A stretch of DNA of 64,000 bases from Granulicella mallensis MP5ACTX8 (GTDB lineage Bacteria > Acidobacteriota > Terriglobia > Terriglobales > Acidobacteriaceae). Both the position numbers and the translations under genes were made by a program. The stretch is taken from contig NC_016631.1 of the NCBI RefSeq assembly GCF_000178955.2, forward strand, positions 5,270,001-5,334,000. Direction: 5' to 3'. Positions 44,899 through 53,368 of this stretch are shown piece by piece. The notes beneath the pieces are model-generated. The model did no database searches, was not told where the DNA came from, and was given only the letters and a program-made list of their open reading frames with translations. How positions within the stretch are numbered: position 1 is the stretch's first letter; each line of letters begins with the position of its first letter.

Positions 44899-45966
44899 AT
44901 GCCACGTTCAACCAAATCACCAAGCATCCCGGCTCGTGTAAGCCTCAAGACGCTTGCCGATTTCCTGGATCTAAGCCCCGCAACCATCTCCTTCGTCCTG
45001 AACAATGTTCCGGGGCGTTCCATTCCGCAGATCACGCGCAATCGCGTTCACGCCGCCGCCAAGAAGTTCGGATACCAGCCGAGTTTTGTGGCCCGGTCCC
45101 TGCAGGGAATGAAGAGCCAGACCATCGGCGTGCTGCTGCCGGTCTTCGGCGAGGGTTATCACACGCAGGTGCTGGCAGGCGCTGGAGACTCCCTGATCGA
45201 CAAGGGCTACTTCTTCTTCACGGCGCATCATCGCCATCGGGAAGACCTGGTGCTGGAGTATCCCAACCTGATGGCGGCGCGAGGCATCGAAGGCATCCTG
45301 GCCATCGATACCCATCTCAAGAAATCACCGCAATGCCCGACCGTGGCCATTGCGAGCCATCATGCCCTGCCCGGTGTCACGAATGTCGTCCTGAACCACC
45401 AGCGTGCGGCGGAGCTGGCGCTGCAACACCTTTATCAACTCGGTCACCGCAAGATCGCCTTCATGCGTGGTCAAAACGTCAGCTCAGACTCGGATGCCCG
45501 CTGGAAGGCAACGGTCAAAGTAGCACGCAGCATGGGACTGACCGTCTCGTCCGACCTGACCGTCAAACTGGATCAGGACCTCGACACACCGGAGCTGGGT
45601 TATCCGGGCATTCGGAACCTGTTGCGCCACACCAGCAACTTCACCGCCATGCTCTGCTTCAACGACGTCGCCGCCATTGGAACACTGCGAGCCCTCTTCG
45701 ATACGGGTTTGCGCGTTCCGCACGATGTCTCCATCCTGGGCTTCGACGATATCCCCGCCGCGGCATTCAACGTACCCAGCATCTCGACGATTCGGCAACC
45801 GCTACAGGAGTTCGGCCGCACAGCCGCGCAGTTGCTCTTGAGAAAGATCGCCGGCGAACGGGTTCCTTCCATTGTCACGATTGAGCCTGAACTGATCGTT
45901 CGTGAGTCGACAGGACCGGCTCCAAAGAAATCAGCTGCGGCGCGATCTCATCCCGGGAAGAAATGA
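44899..45966 (+). CDS. LacI-family transcriptional regulator
   Basis: Sugar-responsive DNA-binding repressor. The N-terminal helix-turn-helix is VSLKTLADFLDLSPATISFV followed by LNNVPGRSIPQITRNRV (recognition and hinge helices) and AAAKKFGYQPSFVARSL. The periplasmic-binding-protein-like effector domain follows, with ALQHLYQLGHRKIAFMRG and SILGFDDIPAAAFNVPSIST. At 355 residues it is normal. It is divergent from the GH30 gene and overlaps an MFS transporter gene by four bases, so regulator, importer and secreted hydrolase form one carbohydrate-use locus. The inducer is unknown. Confidence 0.93.
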   Translation: MPRSTKSPSIPARVSLKTLADFLDLSPATISFVLNNVPGRSIPQITRNRVHAAAKKFGYQPSFVARSLQGMKSQTIGVLLPVFGEGYHTQVLAGAGDSLIDKGYFFFTAHHRHREDLVLEYPNLMAARGIEGILAIDTHLKKSPQCPTVAIASHHALPGVTNVVLNHQRAAELALQHLYQLGHRKIAFMRGQNVSSDSDARWKATVKVARSMGLTVSSDLTVKLDQDLDTPELGYPGIRNLLRHTSNFTAMLCFNDVAAIGTLRALFDTGLRVPHDVSILGFDDIPAAAFNVPSISTIRQPLQEFGRTAAQLLLRKIAGERVPSIVTIEPELIVRESTGPAPKKSAAARSHPGKK

Positions 45967-47129
45967 ACTCGTCTCCTGAGCCGAAGCTCCTTAGCTGGCT
46001 TTCGATCCGCAAGCGGTTGCCTCTGTACCTTGCCTTCGCGGCAACAGGGTTTTCCTGCGCCCTTCCCGGCGCGCTCATGCCGTGGCTGCTTGCCCGCTGG
46101 TCGCTTCAAGACTCTCAAGTGGGACTACTGCTGGGCCTTTTCTTCGTAGGAGGAACCAGCGGTGCCCTGCTCTCACGCGGGTCGCTGCGCTGGTCGATCT
46201 TTCGCGGAACCCTCTGCACCTCGATCGGAGCAGCCCTTCTGCCCTTTGCCTCCGGCAGGACTGCCAATGGAGCGATCCTGCTCTTCGGCCTGGGCCTGGG
46301 AATCACCATGACCTCCATCAGCCTCCTTCAGGCGAGGCGATGGACCGAGACGCTCCCGGCTGAGATGACCCGGCTGAACCTGCTGTGGGCTATCGGAGCC
46401 TGCACCGCCCCTTGGATCATCCTGCACGAGGGCATTCGCAATACAGCCAATGCAAAAAACGTCTTGCTGCTTCTGGCCGCCGCGTTCGCCGCCTTCGGGG
46501 TCTGGGTAGCCGCCTTCGAACGAGATGAGCCTCGTCCCACGCCATCGCAGGCCGCGGCTGGATCTCTAAAACTGGCAGGGTTTGCAGCACCTCTGTCCCT
46601 GCTGGTGCTCGTGCTCTGCGCAACAGGCGTGGAGGCTTCGTCGGCTGGCTGGCTGGCGACCTACTCGCAACGCAGCGGGGACAGCCTTCGCGTCACGATA
46701 GGCGCACCTACCTGCTTTTGGATCGGCCTGCTGACAAGCCGGCTGGTCCATTCGAGCGCCGCTATTGGACGGGCCACAAAACGGTTTCTGCTGACATGGA
46801 ACCTGCTGGCGATGGCCACGGCCCTCGCAGCCTTGATTCTCTTCCGCAACGGTCCGGTACTGTTGTCGGCAGCTTTCGCGATCGGCTTCGCCGCCGGCCC
46901 CATCTATCCTCTGCTGCTCGCCCTGGTGTTTGAGCACGACAGTGGCAATACCGTCTACGTCATCGGAGGCATCGGTTCCGCTTTACTGCCATTGTTGACG
47001 GGGGCAGTCTCCAGCAGAACGGGATCGTTGCGCCTGGGAATTGCAGTGCCCTGCGTTGCTGCCGTGATCATGGCGACGACAGGTTGGAGTATTGTCCAAA
47101 GAACTTACGGCGCAACACAGAGAGATTGA
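45963..47129 (+). CDS. MFS transporter (sugar-type)
   Basis: Inner-membrane major facilitator superfamily permease with about twelve hydrophobic segments in 388 residues, for example YLAFAATGFSCALPGALMPW, GLLLGLFFVGGTSGALLSRG and ILLFGLGLGITMTSISLLQA. The compact glucose/FucP-like pattern (short termini, GFAAGPIYPLLLALVFEH late) supports a sugar importer. Its ATG overlaps the lacI-type stop (ATGA), so it is translated with its regulator. It probably imports the sugar released by the divergent GH30 enzyme. Confidence 0.85.
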   Translation: MNSSPEPKLLSWLSIRKRLPLYLAFAATGFSCALPGALMPWLLARWSLQDSQVGLLLGLFFVGGTSGALLSRGSLRWSIFRGTLCTSIGAALLPFASGRTANGAILLFGLGLGITMTSISLLQARRWTETLPAEMTRLNLLWAIGACTAPWIILHEGIRNTANAKNVLLLLAAAFAAFGVWVAAFERDEPRPTPSQAAAGSLKLAGFAAPLSLLVLVLCATGVEASSAGWLATYSQRSGDSLRVTIGAPTCFWIGLLTSRLVHSSAAIGRATKRFLLTWNLLAMATALAALILFRNGPVLLSAAFAIGFAAGPIYPLLLALVFEHDSGNTVYVIGGIGSALLPLLTGAVSSRTGSLRLGIAVPCVAAVIMATTGWSIVQRTYGATQRD

Positions 47130-47242
47130 CCTACCTACGTGTCCCACACGACTCCTCCCTTAAGCTTCTTCATCGACCGTTTAAGCAAATCTAATATCAT
47201 CACCAATAGCAATAAAAGCCGTAGTCTGCGCCTCCTTAAGAA

Positions 47243-48544
47243 ATGACAAAACCCACCGAAGAGACAAGTGCAACATCCTTGCTGCGCAATCACTATCCTG
47301 CACTCGATGGGTTCCGCGGGCTTGCGGTACTGATGGTATTCCTCATCCACTTTGGATCCATGGTGCTTCCTTATAGCTGGCTTTCATTCGGCTGGGTAGG
47401 CGTGGATTTTTTCTTTGTACTCTCTGGCTTTCTCATCACTGGAGGTCTCGTCGATACGCTTGGAAGTCCAGGAGCTCTGAAGCGTTTCTACATCAAGCGC
47501 GTGCTGCGTATCTTTCCTCTGTACTATGCGCTATGGATCGTTGTCTTCCTACTCCACTGGCCGCTGAATCTCATCCAGTTCCAGCCTCGGCTATGGCACT
47601 GGCCCATCTACCTGGGCAACCTCGTCTCACCTCGCCATGCAGCCTCTCTCTGGTCCATATCTACTCTGACGCTTACCCGCTTGCCCCATTGGCAATTCGA
47701 GATCCTCCACTTCTGGTCACTTTGCGTGGAAGAGCAGTTCTATATGGTATGGCCTCTTACTTTACTTATTCTGCGCGACAAAAATTTACGGATGGCCGCC
47801 TGTGTATTAGGGGTAACAGCATCGCTGGCAAGCCGCATATTTTTCTGGCATTTCGACCCTGTCGGTATCGCACAAAACGAGTGGGCTTACCATCAGACCG
47901 CCACACATATTGATGGCCTTTTGATCGGCTCTTTCATCGCCATGTTAATCCGCAACGCAGAGATCTCTCGTATTGCGATTCTGCGATTGAATGCCGCACT
48001 GCTCATCGGGCCAGGTCTGATCATCACTTGGTATACCGTGCGTTGCTGGCGCATTGCCACAATCAATCATGAACAGCTTTCAGCTAATCTAGGCTCGCAT
48101 TGGACCGCCGTCCCAGCTTTGACGATTATTCCCTTATTTGCAACCGGCATCCTGCTCTCGTGCCTGAGGGATAATCATCCCATCAGCCGCATCCTGATGT
48201 TTCGCCCTCTCCAAGCTCTCGGCGAGATCAGCTATGGGTTTTACATCATTCACGATCTGCCGCAGTTGATCCTCGCCAGGGCATATCCAAGGCTGCGCAC
48301 TTGGCATGTAGCTAATCTCGCCGTCATTGCATGGTTCTTCATTGCATACGGACTGGCATGGCTCAGCTTTCGCTATTTCGAAACTCCATTCCTTCGACTC
48401 AAGAATAGATTTGGCCTGCATACCGTCCCGTTTCCCAGAGATCAAAGCTCAGCGGCAATATCTGACTCGACGAGGCGGCTCCCCGGGGAGAAGCTATCGC
48501 AGTCGACATACGACGCCGAATGCACTCCTCCGGCTGCTAAATGA
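47243..48544 (+). CDS. Acyltransferase family 3 (OafA/YrhL-like)
   Basis: Polytopic inner-membrane O-acyltransferase, presumed to acetylate cell-surface glycans. YPALDGFRGLAVLMVFLIHF has the family's N-terminal Asp/Arg and His. WVGVDFFFVLSGFLITGGLV, then FYIKRVLRIFPLYYALW and HFWSLCVEEQFYMVWP are classical. About ten helices; 433 residues; no extracellular SGNH domain. A close paralogue with the same order of motifs is at 53535-54815. Upstream is a short AT-rich stretch. Confidence 0.92.
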   Translation: MTKPTEETSATSLLRNHYPALDGFRGLAVLMVFLIHFGSMVLPYSWLSFGWVGVDFFFVLSGFLITGGLVDTLGSPGALKRFYIKRVLRIFPLYYALWIVVFLLHWPLNLIQFQPRLWHWPIYLGNLVSPRHAASLWSISTLTLTRLPHWQFEILHFWSLCVEEQFYMVWPLTLLILRDKNLRMAACVLGVTASLASRIFFWHFDPVGIAQNEWAYHQTATHIDGLLIGSFIAMLIRNAEISRIAILRLNAALLIGPGLIITWYTVRCWRIATINHEQLSANLGSHWTAVPALTIIPLFATGILLSCLRDNHPISRILMFRPLQALGEISYGFYIIHDLPQLILARAYPRLRTWHVANLAVIAWFFIAYGLAWLSFRYFETPFLRLKNRFGLHTVPFPRDQSSAAISDSTRRLPGEKLSQSTYDAECTPPAAK

Positions 48545-48578
48545 TGGTGCAGACGGCACCATCGACTCAATCATTGAG

Positions 48579-49613
48579 CTAGAAATTTGGTATCTCACGA
48601 TAGCGGTTCGCCTCCCGCTGCTCATACTTCTTCTCAGCACGAGCAGCGAGTCGAGAACCAAGGCGCATCATCGGGTGCTCGATTACATGATAGGCAATGA
48701 ACGGTAGCACCACTAACGGAACAAGCTCGCCCAGTAAACGCACTGGCAGACTGCATCCACGCAATAGATATAACCCTATGACAATCGCGAATGGGTGCGT
48801 TATGTAGATGCCATAGGAGTATCGTGCAATGATCCGGCTTGGCGCTAACACAACCTCTGACTTCATTTGCTTAAAGAGAGGCAAAGCTAACGCAATCACA
48901 AGACAGAAGTACCATCCTTTATGAAAGTTGCAATGGTATAGAAACAACAGCCATATCGTCAGCAGGAAAAACGGCAAAAGCCAACCTGGCGCACTCGGCT
49001 TCCAACGCCCAAACGCAACATAGGACATGATGCCTGGAAGGAAGTATCCAATCGCAACGGCAAAGTTATTCTGGTCAGCCGGCACATAGCGACACTGCAG
49101 CAGCACCAGGCCCCAGATCAATAGCAGCGGCCATAAAGAGAAGTTGCGTCTTACAAAAAAATAGAGCGGTGGAAGAAGGAGATACATCTGCACTTCATAG
49201 GGCAGGGTCCACAGTACAGAGAGCACAGAAGGGGCATGAATAACATTCTGCAGCAGTGCCATCTGCACCAGAATGCCGATAGCTCCTCCCGGATGTGTAT
49301 ACAGAAAAAAGTTGGCTGGCGTACCGCCGACAGGCGCATGTAAAAGCACCGTCACCAAGATAGCTGCTATCGCTAAAGGGTAGATGCGAAACCAACGACG
49401 TATGTAGAAATCCAACGTGTGCGGCTTTCGTTCCAAAGACCACATCAACACCAGCGCAGTCAGCACGAAGAAGACAAAAACACCAAGCACCCCCATGTAC
49501 GCTACCGGAAACGGACCAATCTGTTTGATCCCAAGCGCGAGCAAGGTGTGCTCTACAACCACTGAAATCACCGCGACAGATCGGACAAAATCCAGGTTGG
49601 GCAGGTCTCGCAT
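48579..49613 (-). CDS. Acyltransferase family 3 protein, shorter divergent member
   Basis: 344-residue membrane acyltransferase. NLDFVRSVAVISVVVEHTLL gives the N-terminal motif with the catalytic-type His. LGVFVFFVLTALVLMWSLER and FYIRRWFRIYPLAIAAILVT correspond to the second and third motifs. The SxGFL loop is altered (VLTALVL), marking a different subfamily from its neighbours. About ten helices; a basic Lys/Arg tail. It is convergent with the preceding acyltransferase gene, ending 34 bases away, so both lie in an envelope-modification cluster. Confidence 0.85.
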   Translation of the reverse strand: MRDLPNLDFVRSVAVISVVVEHTLLALGIKQIGPFPVAYMGVLGVFVFFVLTALVLMWSLERKPHTLDFYIRRWFRIYPLAIAAILVTVLLHAPVGGTPANFFLYTHPGGAIGILVQMALLQNVIHAPSVLSVLWTLPYEVQMYLLLPPLYFFVRRNFSLWPLLLIWGLVLLQCRYVPADQNNFAVAIGYFLPGIMSYVAFGRWKPSAPGWLLPFFLLTIWLLFLYHCNFHKGWYFCLVIALALPLFKQMKSEVVLAPSRIIARYSYGIYITHPFAIVIGLYLLRGCSLPVRLLGELVPLVVLPFIAYHVIEHPMMRLGSRLAARAEKKYEQREANRYREIPNF

Positions 49614-49782
49614 TTTTTCAATTATAGGGGCTGTAACCTCCTACATCATCGATCTCCTTCAATCACAACACCGCTATACTACGGACGAGCTATCGCTAGA
49701 CATTCGTCCACTCCCACTACGCAAGAGGAACCTCTGAGCGCTGATTCGATGATCGTAACCGGCAACCCCACTCACACACGAC

Positions 49783-49935
49783 TGGAGAACCGCGCTTACT
49801 GTTCTTGTCCTTGCTTCACTTGGCATCAATGCCATGTTGCTCGGCATCATCGGAGAGTATCTGGGTCGGATGTATCTCCAGATGAAGAATCGATCGCTGA
49901 GCATTGTGGAGCGGGAACTACACAATGAGATCTGA
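49783..49935 (+). pseudogene. 3' remnant of a GT2 (bactoprenol-glycosyltransferase-like) gene
   Basis: An open frame running to TGA at 49933-49935 encodes LTVLVLASLGINAMLLGIIG followed by EYLGRMYLQMKNR and a short tail. This is the characteristic C-terminal membrane end of GtrB/DPM1-like GT2 enzymes (GIxGEYLGR). No start codon or catalytic domain precedes it; sequence before 49783 is unrelated. The stop overlaps the start of the next gene in the way expected of an intact operon, so the 5' part has been deleted. It supports the earlier presence of a GT2-GT87 gene pair. Confidence 0.75.
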
Positions 49936-51244
49936 AGCCGGAGAGGCCTTGCATTCGATGGATGAGGCCGGAGTGAAACGGCAGAGCGCGTGGCAGGGTA
50001 TACCGCCGATAGTGCTTCGCTGCCTGTTACTGATGGTTGTTGCAGTGGCGGTCTGCGTGGCTACGGAGGCCGTGTGCCGATACGTGCTGCATCTTGGAGA
50101 TCCTGTCTATAGGTGGCCATTACGCAGAGAGAACGTGCGCTTTCCAGACTTGGTGAACTTTTACCCGCGTTTTAAGTATCTACATACGGAGGCTTTTTTT
50201 ACATGGACGGGAGCGACCCCCTTCATGTATCCGGCTACGGCGACAATACCGTACGAATGCTTCTATGCCTTCGCTCCACACATTGTCGCGGCATACCTAA
50301 GCTTTGCGTTTGGATCACTAACAGTAGCAGCAGCATTATTCACGCGGGCGCTCTTTCGACGCGGTGTGCGGTTGTCCGCTGCAGCAGCATTGGTCCTCTT
50401 GGGTTTGCTGTGTTGTTATCCTGTATGGTTTGCGCTGGGCCAGGCTAACCTTGAAATCGTCGTATGGGCATTAATTGCAGGCGGCATCGCATTCTTTTTA
50501 ACTGGCAAAGGCTATGGGGCTGCGGTGTGTTTTGGGCTCACAGCATCCTTGAAGATTTACCCGGTGCTGTTTCTTGTCCTGCTTCTGGTTCGGCGGCAAT
50601 ATCGGCAAGCGATTGCCGGTGTAGTGGCTGCCGCTGTTTTTTCAGCAGGCGCGCTGATATTTGTAGGCCCTACCTTCGCAGCAGCTTCAAAGGGCATTCA
50701 ACACGGCCTGGATCTATTTCGACAGCTTTACATGCTAACCGTGCGAAACGAGACAGGCGTCGATCACTCCTTATTCGCGCTATTTAAGCGGATATTCTGG
50801 CGGCATGCCATCGATCTACACTGGGCAAGCGGAACTCTGACGCTCTATCTTGGCCTGATGGCGCTGCTAACGCTGGGACTGCTGGTTGGCAGAGTATGGC
50901 GGCAACCAGTACTCAATCAGATCGTATTCTGCACGGTGGTCTGCGTTCTGTTTCCGCCAACCTCCTTTGAATACACCCTGTTGCATGTATTGACAGTGTT
51001 CGGAGCTTTGATTCTGCTGGCAGTCGACACGTATCGGACTGGGCAGCGGATTCCGGGATTAACGGCGATGTTACTTTGCTGTGCCGCGACTCTGGTATTT
51101 CTTCCTGAGGTCATCCACCACGGAAAACAGTGGGACGGACAGTTGAAGTGCCTGCTGCTCGTCGCCCTGCTGGTGCTGACATTGCGTTACCCGTTGCAGG
51201 CGAGGCCGACCGCTGAGCCCTCCGGCATGGTTACAAGAGGGTAA
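49925..51244 (+). CDS. GT87-like (DUF2029) membrane glycosyltransferase
   Basis: Polytopic membrane protein, about 439 residues, resembling GT-C polyprenyl-phosphate-dependent mannosyl/glycosyltransferases (GT87). After a short cytoplasmic start, a helix (LLLMVVAVAVCVATEAVCRY) leads to an extracytoplasmic loop with PDLVNFYPRFKYLHTEAFFT. Numerous helices follow, including ALGQANLEIVVWALIAGGIA (the QxN-like family spot) and LKIYPVLFLVLLLVRRQYR. The ATG at 49925 lies inside the 3' end of the degraded GT2 gene. It would have worked with that partner, which supplied the lipid-linked sugar; it may now depend on another donor synthase. Confidence 0.75.
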   Translation: MRSEAGEALHSMDEAGVKRQSAWQGIPPIVLRCLLLMVVAVAVCVATEAVCRYVLHLGDPVYRWPLRRENVRFPDLVNFYPRFKYLHTEAFFTWTGATPFMYPATATIPYECFYAFAPHIVAAYLSFAFGSLTVAAALFTRALFRRGVRLSAAAALVLLGLLCCYPVWFALGQANLEIVVWALIAGGIAFFLTGKGYGAAVCFGLTASLKIYPVLFLVLLLVRRQYRQAIAGVVAAAVFSAGALIFVGPTFAAASKGIQHGLDLFRQLYMLTVRNETGVDHSLFALFKRIFWRHAIDLHWASGTLTLYLGLMALLTLGLLVGRVWRQPVLNQIVFCTVVCVLFPPTSFEYTLLHVLTVFGALILLAVDTYRTGQRIPGLTAMLLCCAATLVFLPEVIHHGKQWDGQLKCLLLVALLVLTLRYPLQARPTAEPSGMVTRG

Positions 51245-51283
51245 GAGACAAAGAGCTAAGAGAAAGAGTTTCAGTACGATGGC

Positions 51284-51710
51284 TAGGGCCTGTCATCAAA
51301 TTGTTATTTCGGGTTGAAAATTGAGCTGTGCAAATTGCATCATGAGGCAAGAGCCGGAAGGGCCCGGCTTCAGCCGGGCCGAACAAGTAAGTGGTCAGAT
51401 CCCTTCCACTCTGCCGAAGGCTGGAGCGAAGGCGTAGCCGGAGCGACTAAATTGCTTTCCTTGATGTTGCCAAGACTGTACAGGGCTCACCGGGGATGCC
51501 TTCGTGGCGTGGTCGGCCTGTTTCGCCACGACCAAAGAAAGCAATTCAGTCGTTGCGGCTACGCCTTCACTCCGGCCTTCGGCAGAGCGGTAGGCTCCTT
51601 CGGAGCGACTTTTACGGCATAGCTGAAGCTATGCCCTTCCGATTCAGTGCCTCAACAAGCTGGTTACACAGTTCGATTTCGTACCAGAAGCAATTTGATG
51701 ACACGCCCTA
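51284..51710. repeat. 427-bp MITE-like element with 20-bp terminal inverted repeats
   Basis: The left end TAGGGCCTGTCATCAAATTG and the reverse complement of the right end, TAGGGCGTGTCATCAAATTG, match at 19 of 20 positions. Both ends start with TA, consistent with a TA target duplication. The interior is itself partly palindromic: GACTAAATTGCTTTCC and AAAGCAATTCAGTCG, plus CTCCGGCTACGCCTTCGCTC-type tracts. It carries no gene. A truncated homologue is at 29820-30027. Confidence 0.82.
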
Positions 51711-52180
51711 GGCGTATGGCAAAACCAGAGGAAACGGCAGGAACCCATCCGAGGAAAGGAATCGAATTCGTCCCCTCCAGATTGCCGGGTTGCTCTGTCG
51801 TGCAATTTCCAGTAGTGCATGACCATCGAGGCATACATGTCACATAAAACTTAAGAGAGCAGGCGAACGGGGACCAGGTAGTGTCTGATGAATCGGGGAC
51901 AACAACGCATCACCTATTTTGTTCCCCCACAGAGACGTCATCCTGAGCGTAGCGCCTCGCGTTTTTTGCGAGGCGCGTCCGTTCGACTACGCTCAGGACC
52001 GAAGGACCCCGAAGAACTTGATCTCGCTTAGGATGTCGGACCCTTTTCCAGCACGAGAGTCAGGCTCGAGCGCTCGGGGTAGAAAAGCTCCAAAGGGCAT
52101 AGGCAAGAGGTCAACCCTCGGGGTCCTTCGACTCCGCGTCCCCAAAAGCTGGGACGCTCCGCTCAGCGACTGTCTTGTTT

Positions 52181-52186
52181 TGTCAA
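52181..52186 (-). promoter_or_regulatory. -35-like TTGACA in the IS110 right end
   Basis: On the transposase strand the 3' non-coding end contains a consensus TTGACA. In a circular intermediate it would join the other end, placing TATCTATAAG 18 bases or so downstream to form a junction promoter reading into the bridge-RNA region and the transposase gene, as known for IS110-family circles. Confidence 0.6.
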
Positions 52187-52198
52187 GAGCTGAGTATT

Positions 52199-53161
52199 TT
52201 ATGCGGTGATGGATTGTTGGGAAGAGGGGTTCCGTTGAGAGTGGAGGAACTGGGATCGAACTTCGCGGGCTTTTGCGTTGAGTCGAACGAGCAGTTTATG
52301 AGCTAAGGCGATGCGTATGACTTTGGGAGGCTTTCCCGCGTTGGCGAGCCGTTCTCGGAAGGCGATGAAGTCGGGTTCGTAGCGGCCAACGACGCTGGCA
52401 ACGATGAACAGGATCTCGCGGATAGAGGAACGACCTCCGCGCACCCTGCGTTTGCCCTGGTGCTTACCGCTGTCGTTGGCCAGCGGGGCAACACCGGCCA
52501 GCTTGGAGATGGTTTTGTTAGACAGGGTTCCGATCTCGGGCATCTCGGCCATGAGGCGCGCTACGGTGCGGTCGGCCACGCCCTTGATGGTGCGGAAGGC
52601 CTGATCGAGTTGGCTCCAGAGCGGGTCGGCAGCTAGTAACGCCGCGATGGCTGCGGCCAGTTCACGGATCTGGCGGTTGATTACGGCCAGCAGTTCGGTG
52701 AACGAGGCCTGCACGGCAGGGTCGGTGATCAGGCGCTGCTGGTTGCGCTGAGCGGTGTGAACCTCGGTGAGCTGGCGCAGGCGTGTCACCAGCGCGCGCA
52801 GGTGATGCTGGCTGGCCGGCGACAGGCACATCGGCTGGGAGTTCTTCACTTCCGCGAACCAGGCGATCATACCTGCGTCGATCGCATCGGTCTTCTCGGC
52901 TCTCCCCATGCTGAGCGCGAACTGACGGACCGCGCGCGGGTTGAGGATGGTCACAGCCAGCCCCTGTTCTGAGAGCAACGCGAAGCTCTGCTTTTCGTAG
53001 CCCCCGGTGGCCTCCATCGCCACCAGATCTACCTGGTGCAACCGGCAGAACGCAACCAACTCACTGATGCCTTCCACCGTATTGGCAAAACTGGCTGCTG
53101 CACCCTCTCGGCCTATCCGTACCGCCAAAGAGGCTGAGGATATATCCACTCCACAAATCAT
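52199..53161 (-). CDS. IS110-family transposase (DEDD recombinase)
   Basis: RNA-guided serine/DEDD recombinase of IS110. The start MICGVDISSASLAVRIGREG is the RuvC-like beginning with the first Asp. VAMEATGGYEKQ gives the Glu, and GRAEKTDAIDAGMIAWFAEV the paired Asp. The C-terminal Transposase_20 part contains IKGVADRTVARLMAEMPEIG and KLAGVAPLANDSGKHQGKRR with a candidate Ser. I chose the ATG at 53161 since IS110 proteins begin close to the first RuvC Asp; upstream in-frame starts would run into the non-coding end. Full length at 320 residues, without stops. Confidence 0.92.
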   Translation of the reverse strand: MICGVDISSASLAVRIGREGAAASFANTVEGISELVAFCRLHQVDLVAMEATGGYEKQSFALLSEQGLAVTILNPRAVRQFALSMGRAEKTDAIDAGMIAWFAEVKNSQPMCLSPASQHHLRALVTRLRQLTEVHTAQRNQQRLITDPAVQASFTELLAVINRQIRELAAAIAALLAADPLWSQLDQAFRTIKGVADRTVARLMAEMPEIGTLSNKTISKLAGVAPLANDSGKHQGKRRVRGGRSSIREILFIVASVVGRYEPDFIAFRERLANAGKPPKVIRIALAHKLLVRLNAKAREVRSQFLHSQRNPSSQQSITA

Positions 53162-53174
53162 GCGTGTCACGGTA

Positions 53175-53368
53175 ACCTGCCTTGTATGTGCGACTGAAAT
53201 CATGCGACTGTTCGGTCGTGCGCGACTTGGGCAGCGGTCCCGGGGCTGAGCGTCGGTCAATAGACCACAGGATGAACGGGTGCCGTCCGCCCGTGGGGGA
53301 ACCAATACATCGGTTCCCCCCTCTACGACAGTCTCCTACAAACACTGTCGCTCACTTATAGATACAAG
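53175..53368 (-). ncRNA. Candidate IS110 bridge RNA
   Basis: Non-coding end upstream of the transposase, about 190 bases, read on the minus strand. In order it has a stem CGACAGT/ACTGTCG, a stem GGGGGAACC/GGTTCCCCC, then TCATCCTG (53268-53275), a small hairpin GGTC-TATT-GACC, and CGCTCAG (53246-53252). These match the left (TCATCCT) and right (complement of CTGAGCG) halves of the insertion site. Further on are ACAGTCGC (53204-53211) and ATACAAG (53181-53187), which match the element's own ends. This is the layout of target-binding and donor-binding loops of the IS621 bridge RNA. Exact transcript ends are not determined. Confidence 0.82.

Larger units (their letters stand above)
52167..53368 (-). 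mobile_element. IS110-family insertion sequence, 1202 bp
   Basis: Limits are defined by comparison with the intact repeat at 22.2 kb: left sequence ...CTCCGCTCAG stops at 52166 and right sequence GATGACG resumes at 53369. A shared AG dinucleotide (CT on the transposase strand) lies at both junctions, the core expected for IS110. There are no terminal inverted repeats and no target duplication beyond the core. The element contains one transposase gene, a 33-base end after its stop, and a 207-base non-coding end before its start. The element is complete. Confidence 0.9.

Noticed and set aside
44681-44923. 81-residue N-terminal extension of the GH30 protein
   Set aside because: It would run into the divergent lacI-type gene. 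The ATG at 44680 has AGGAG and starts the signal peptide.
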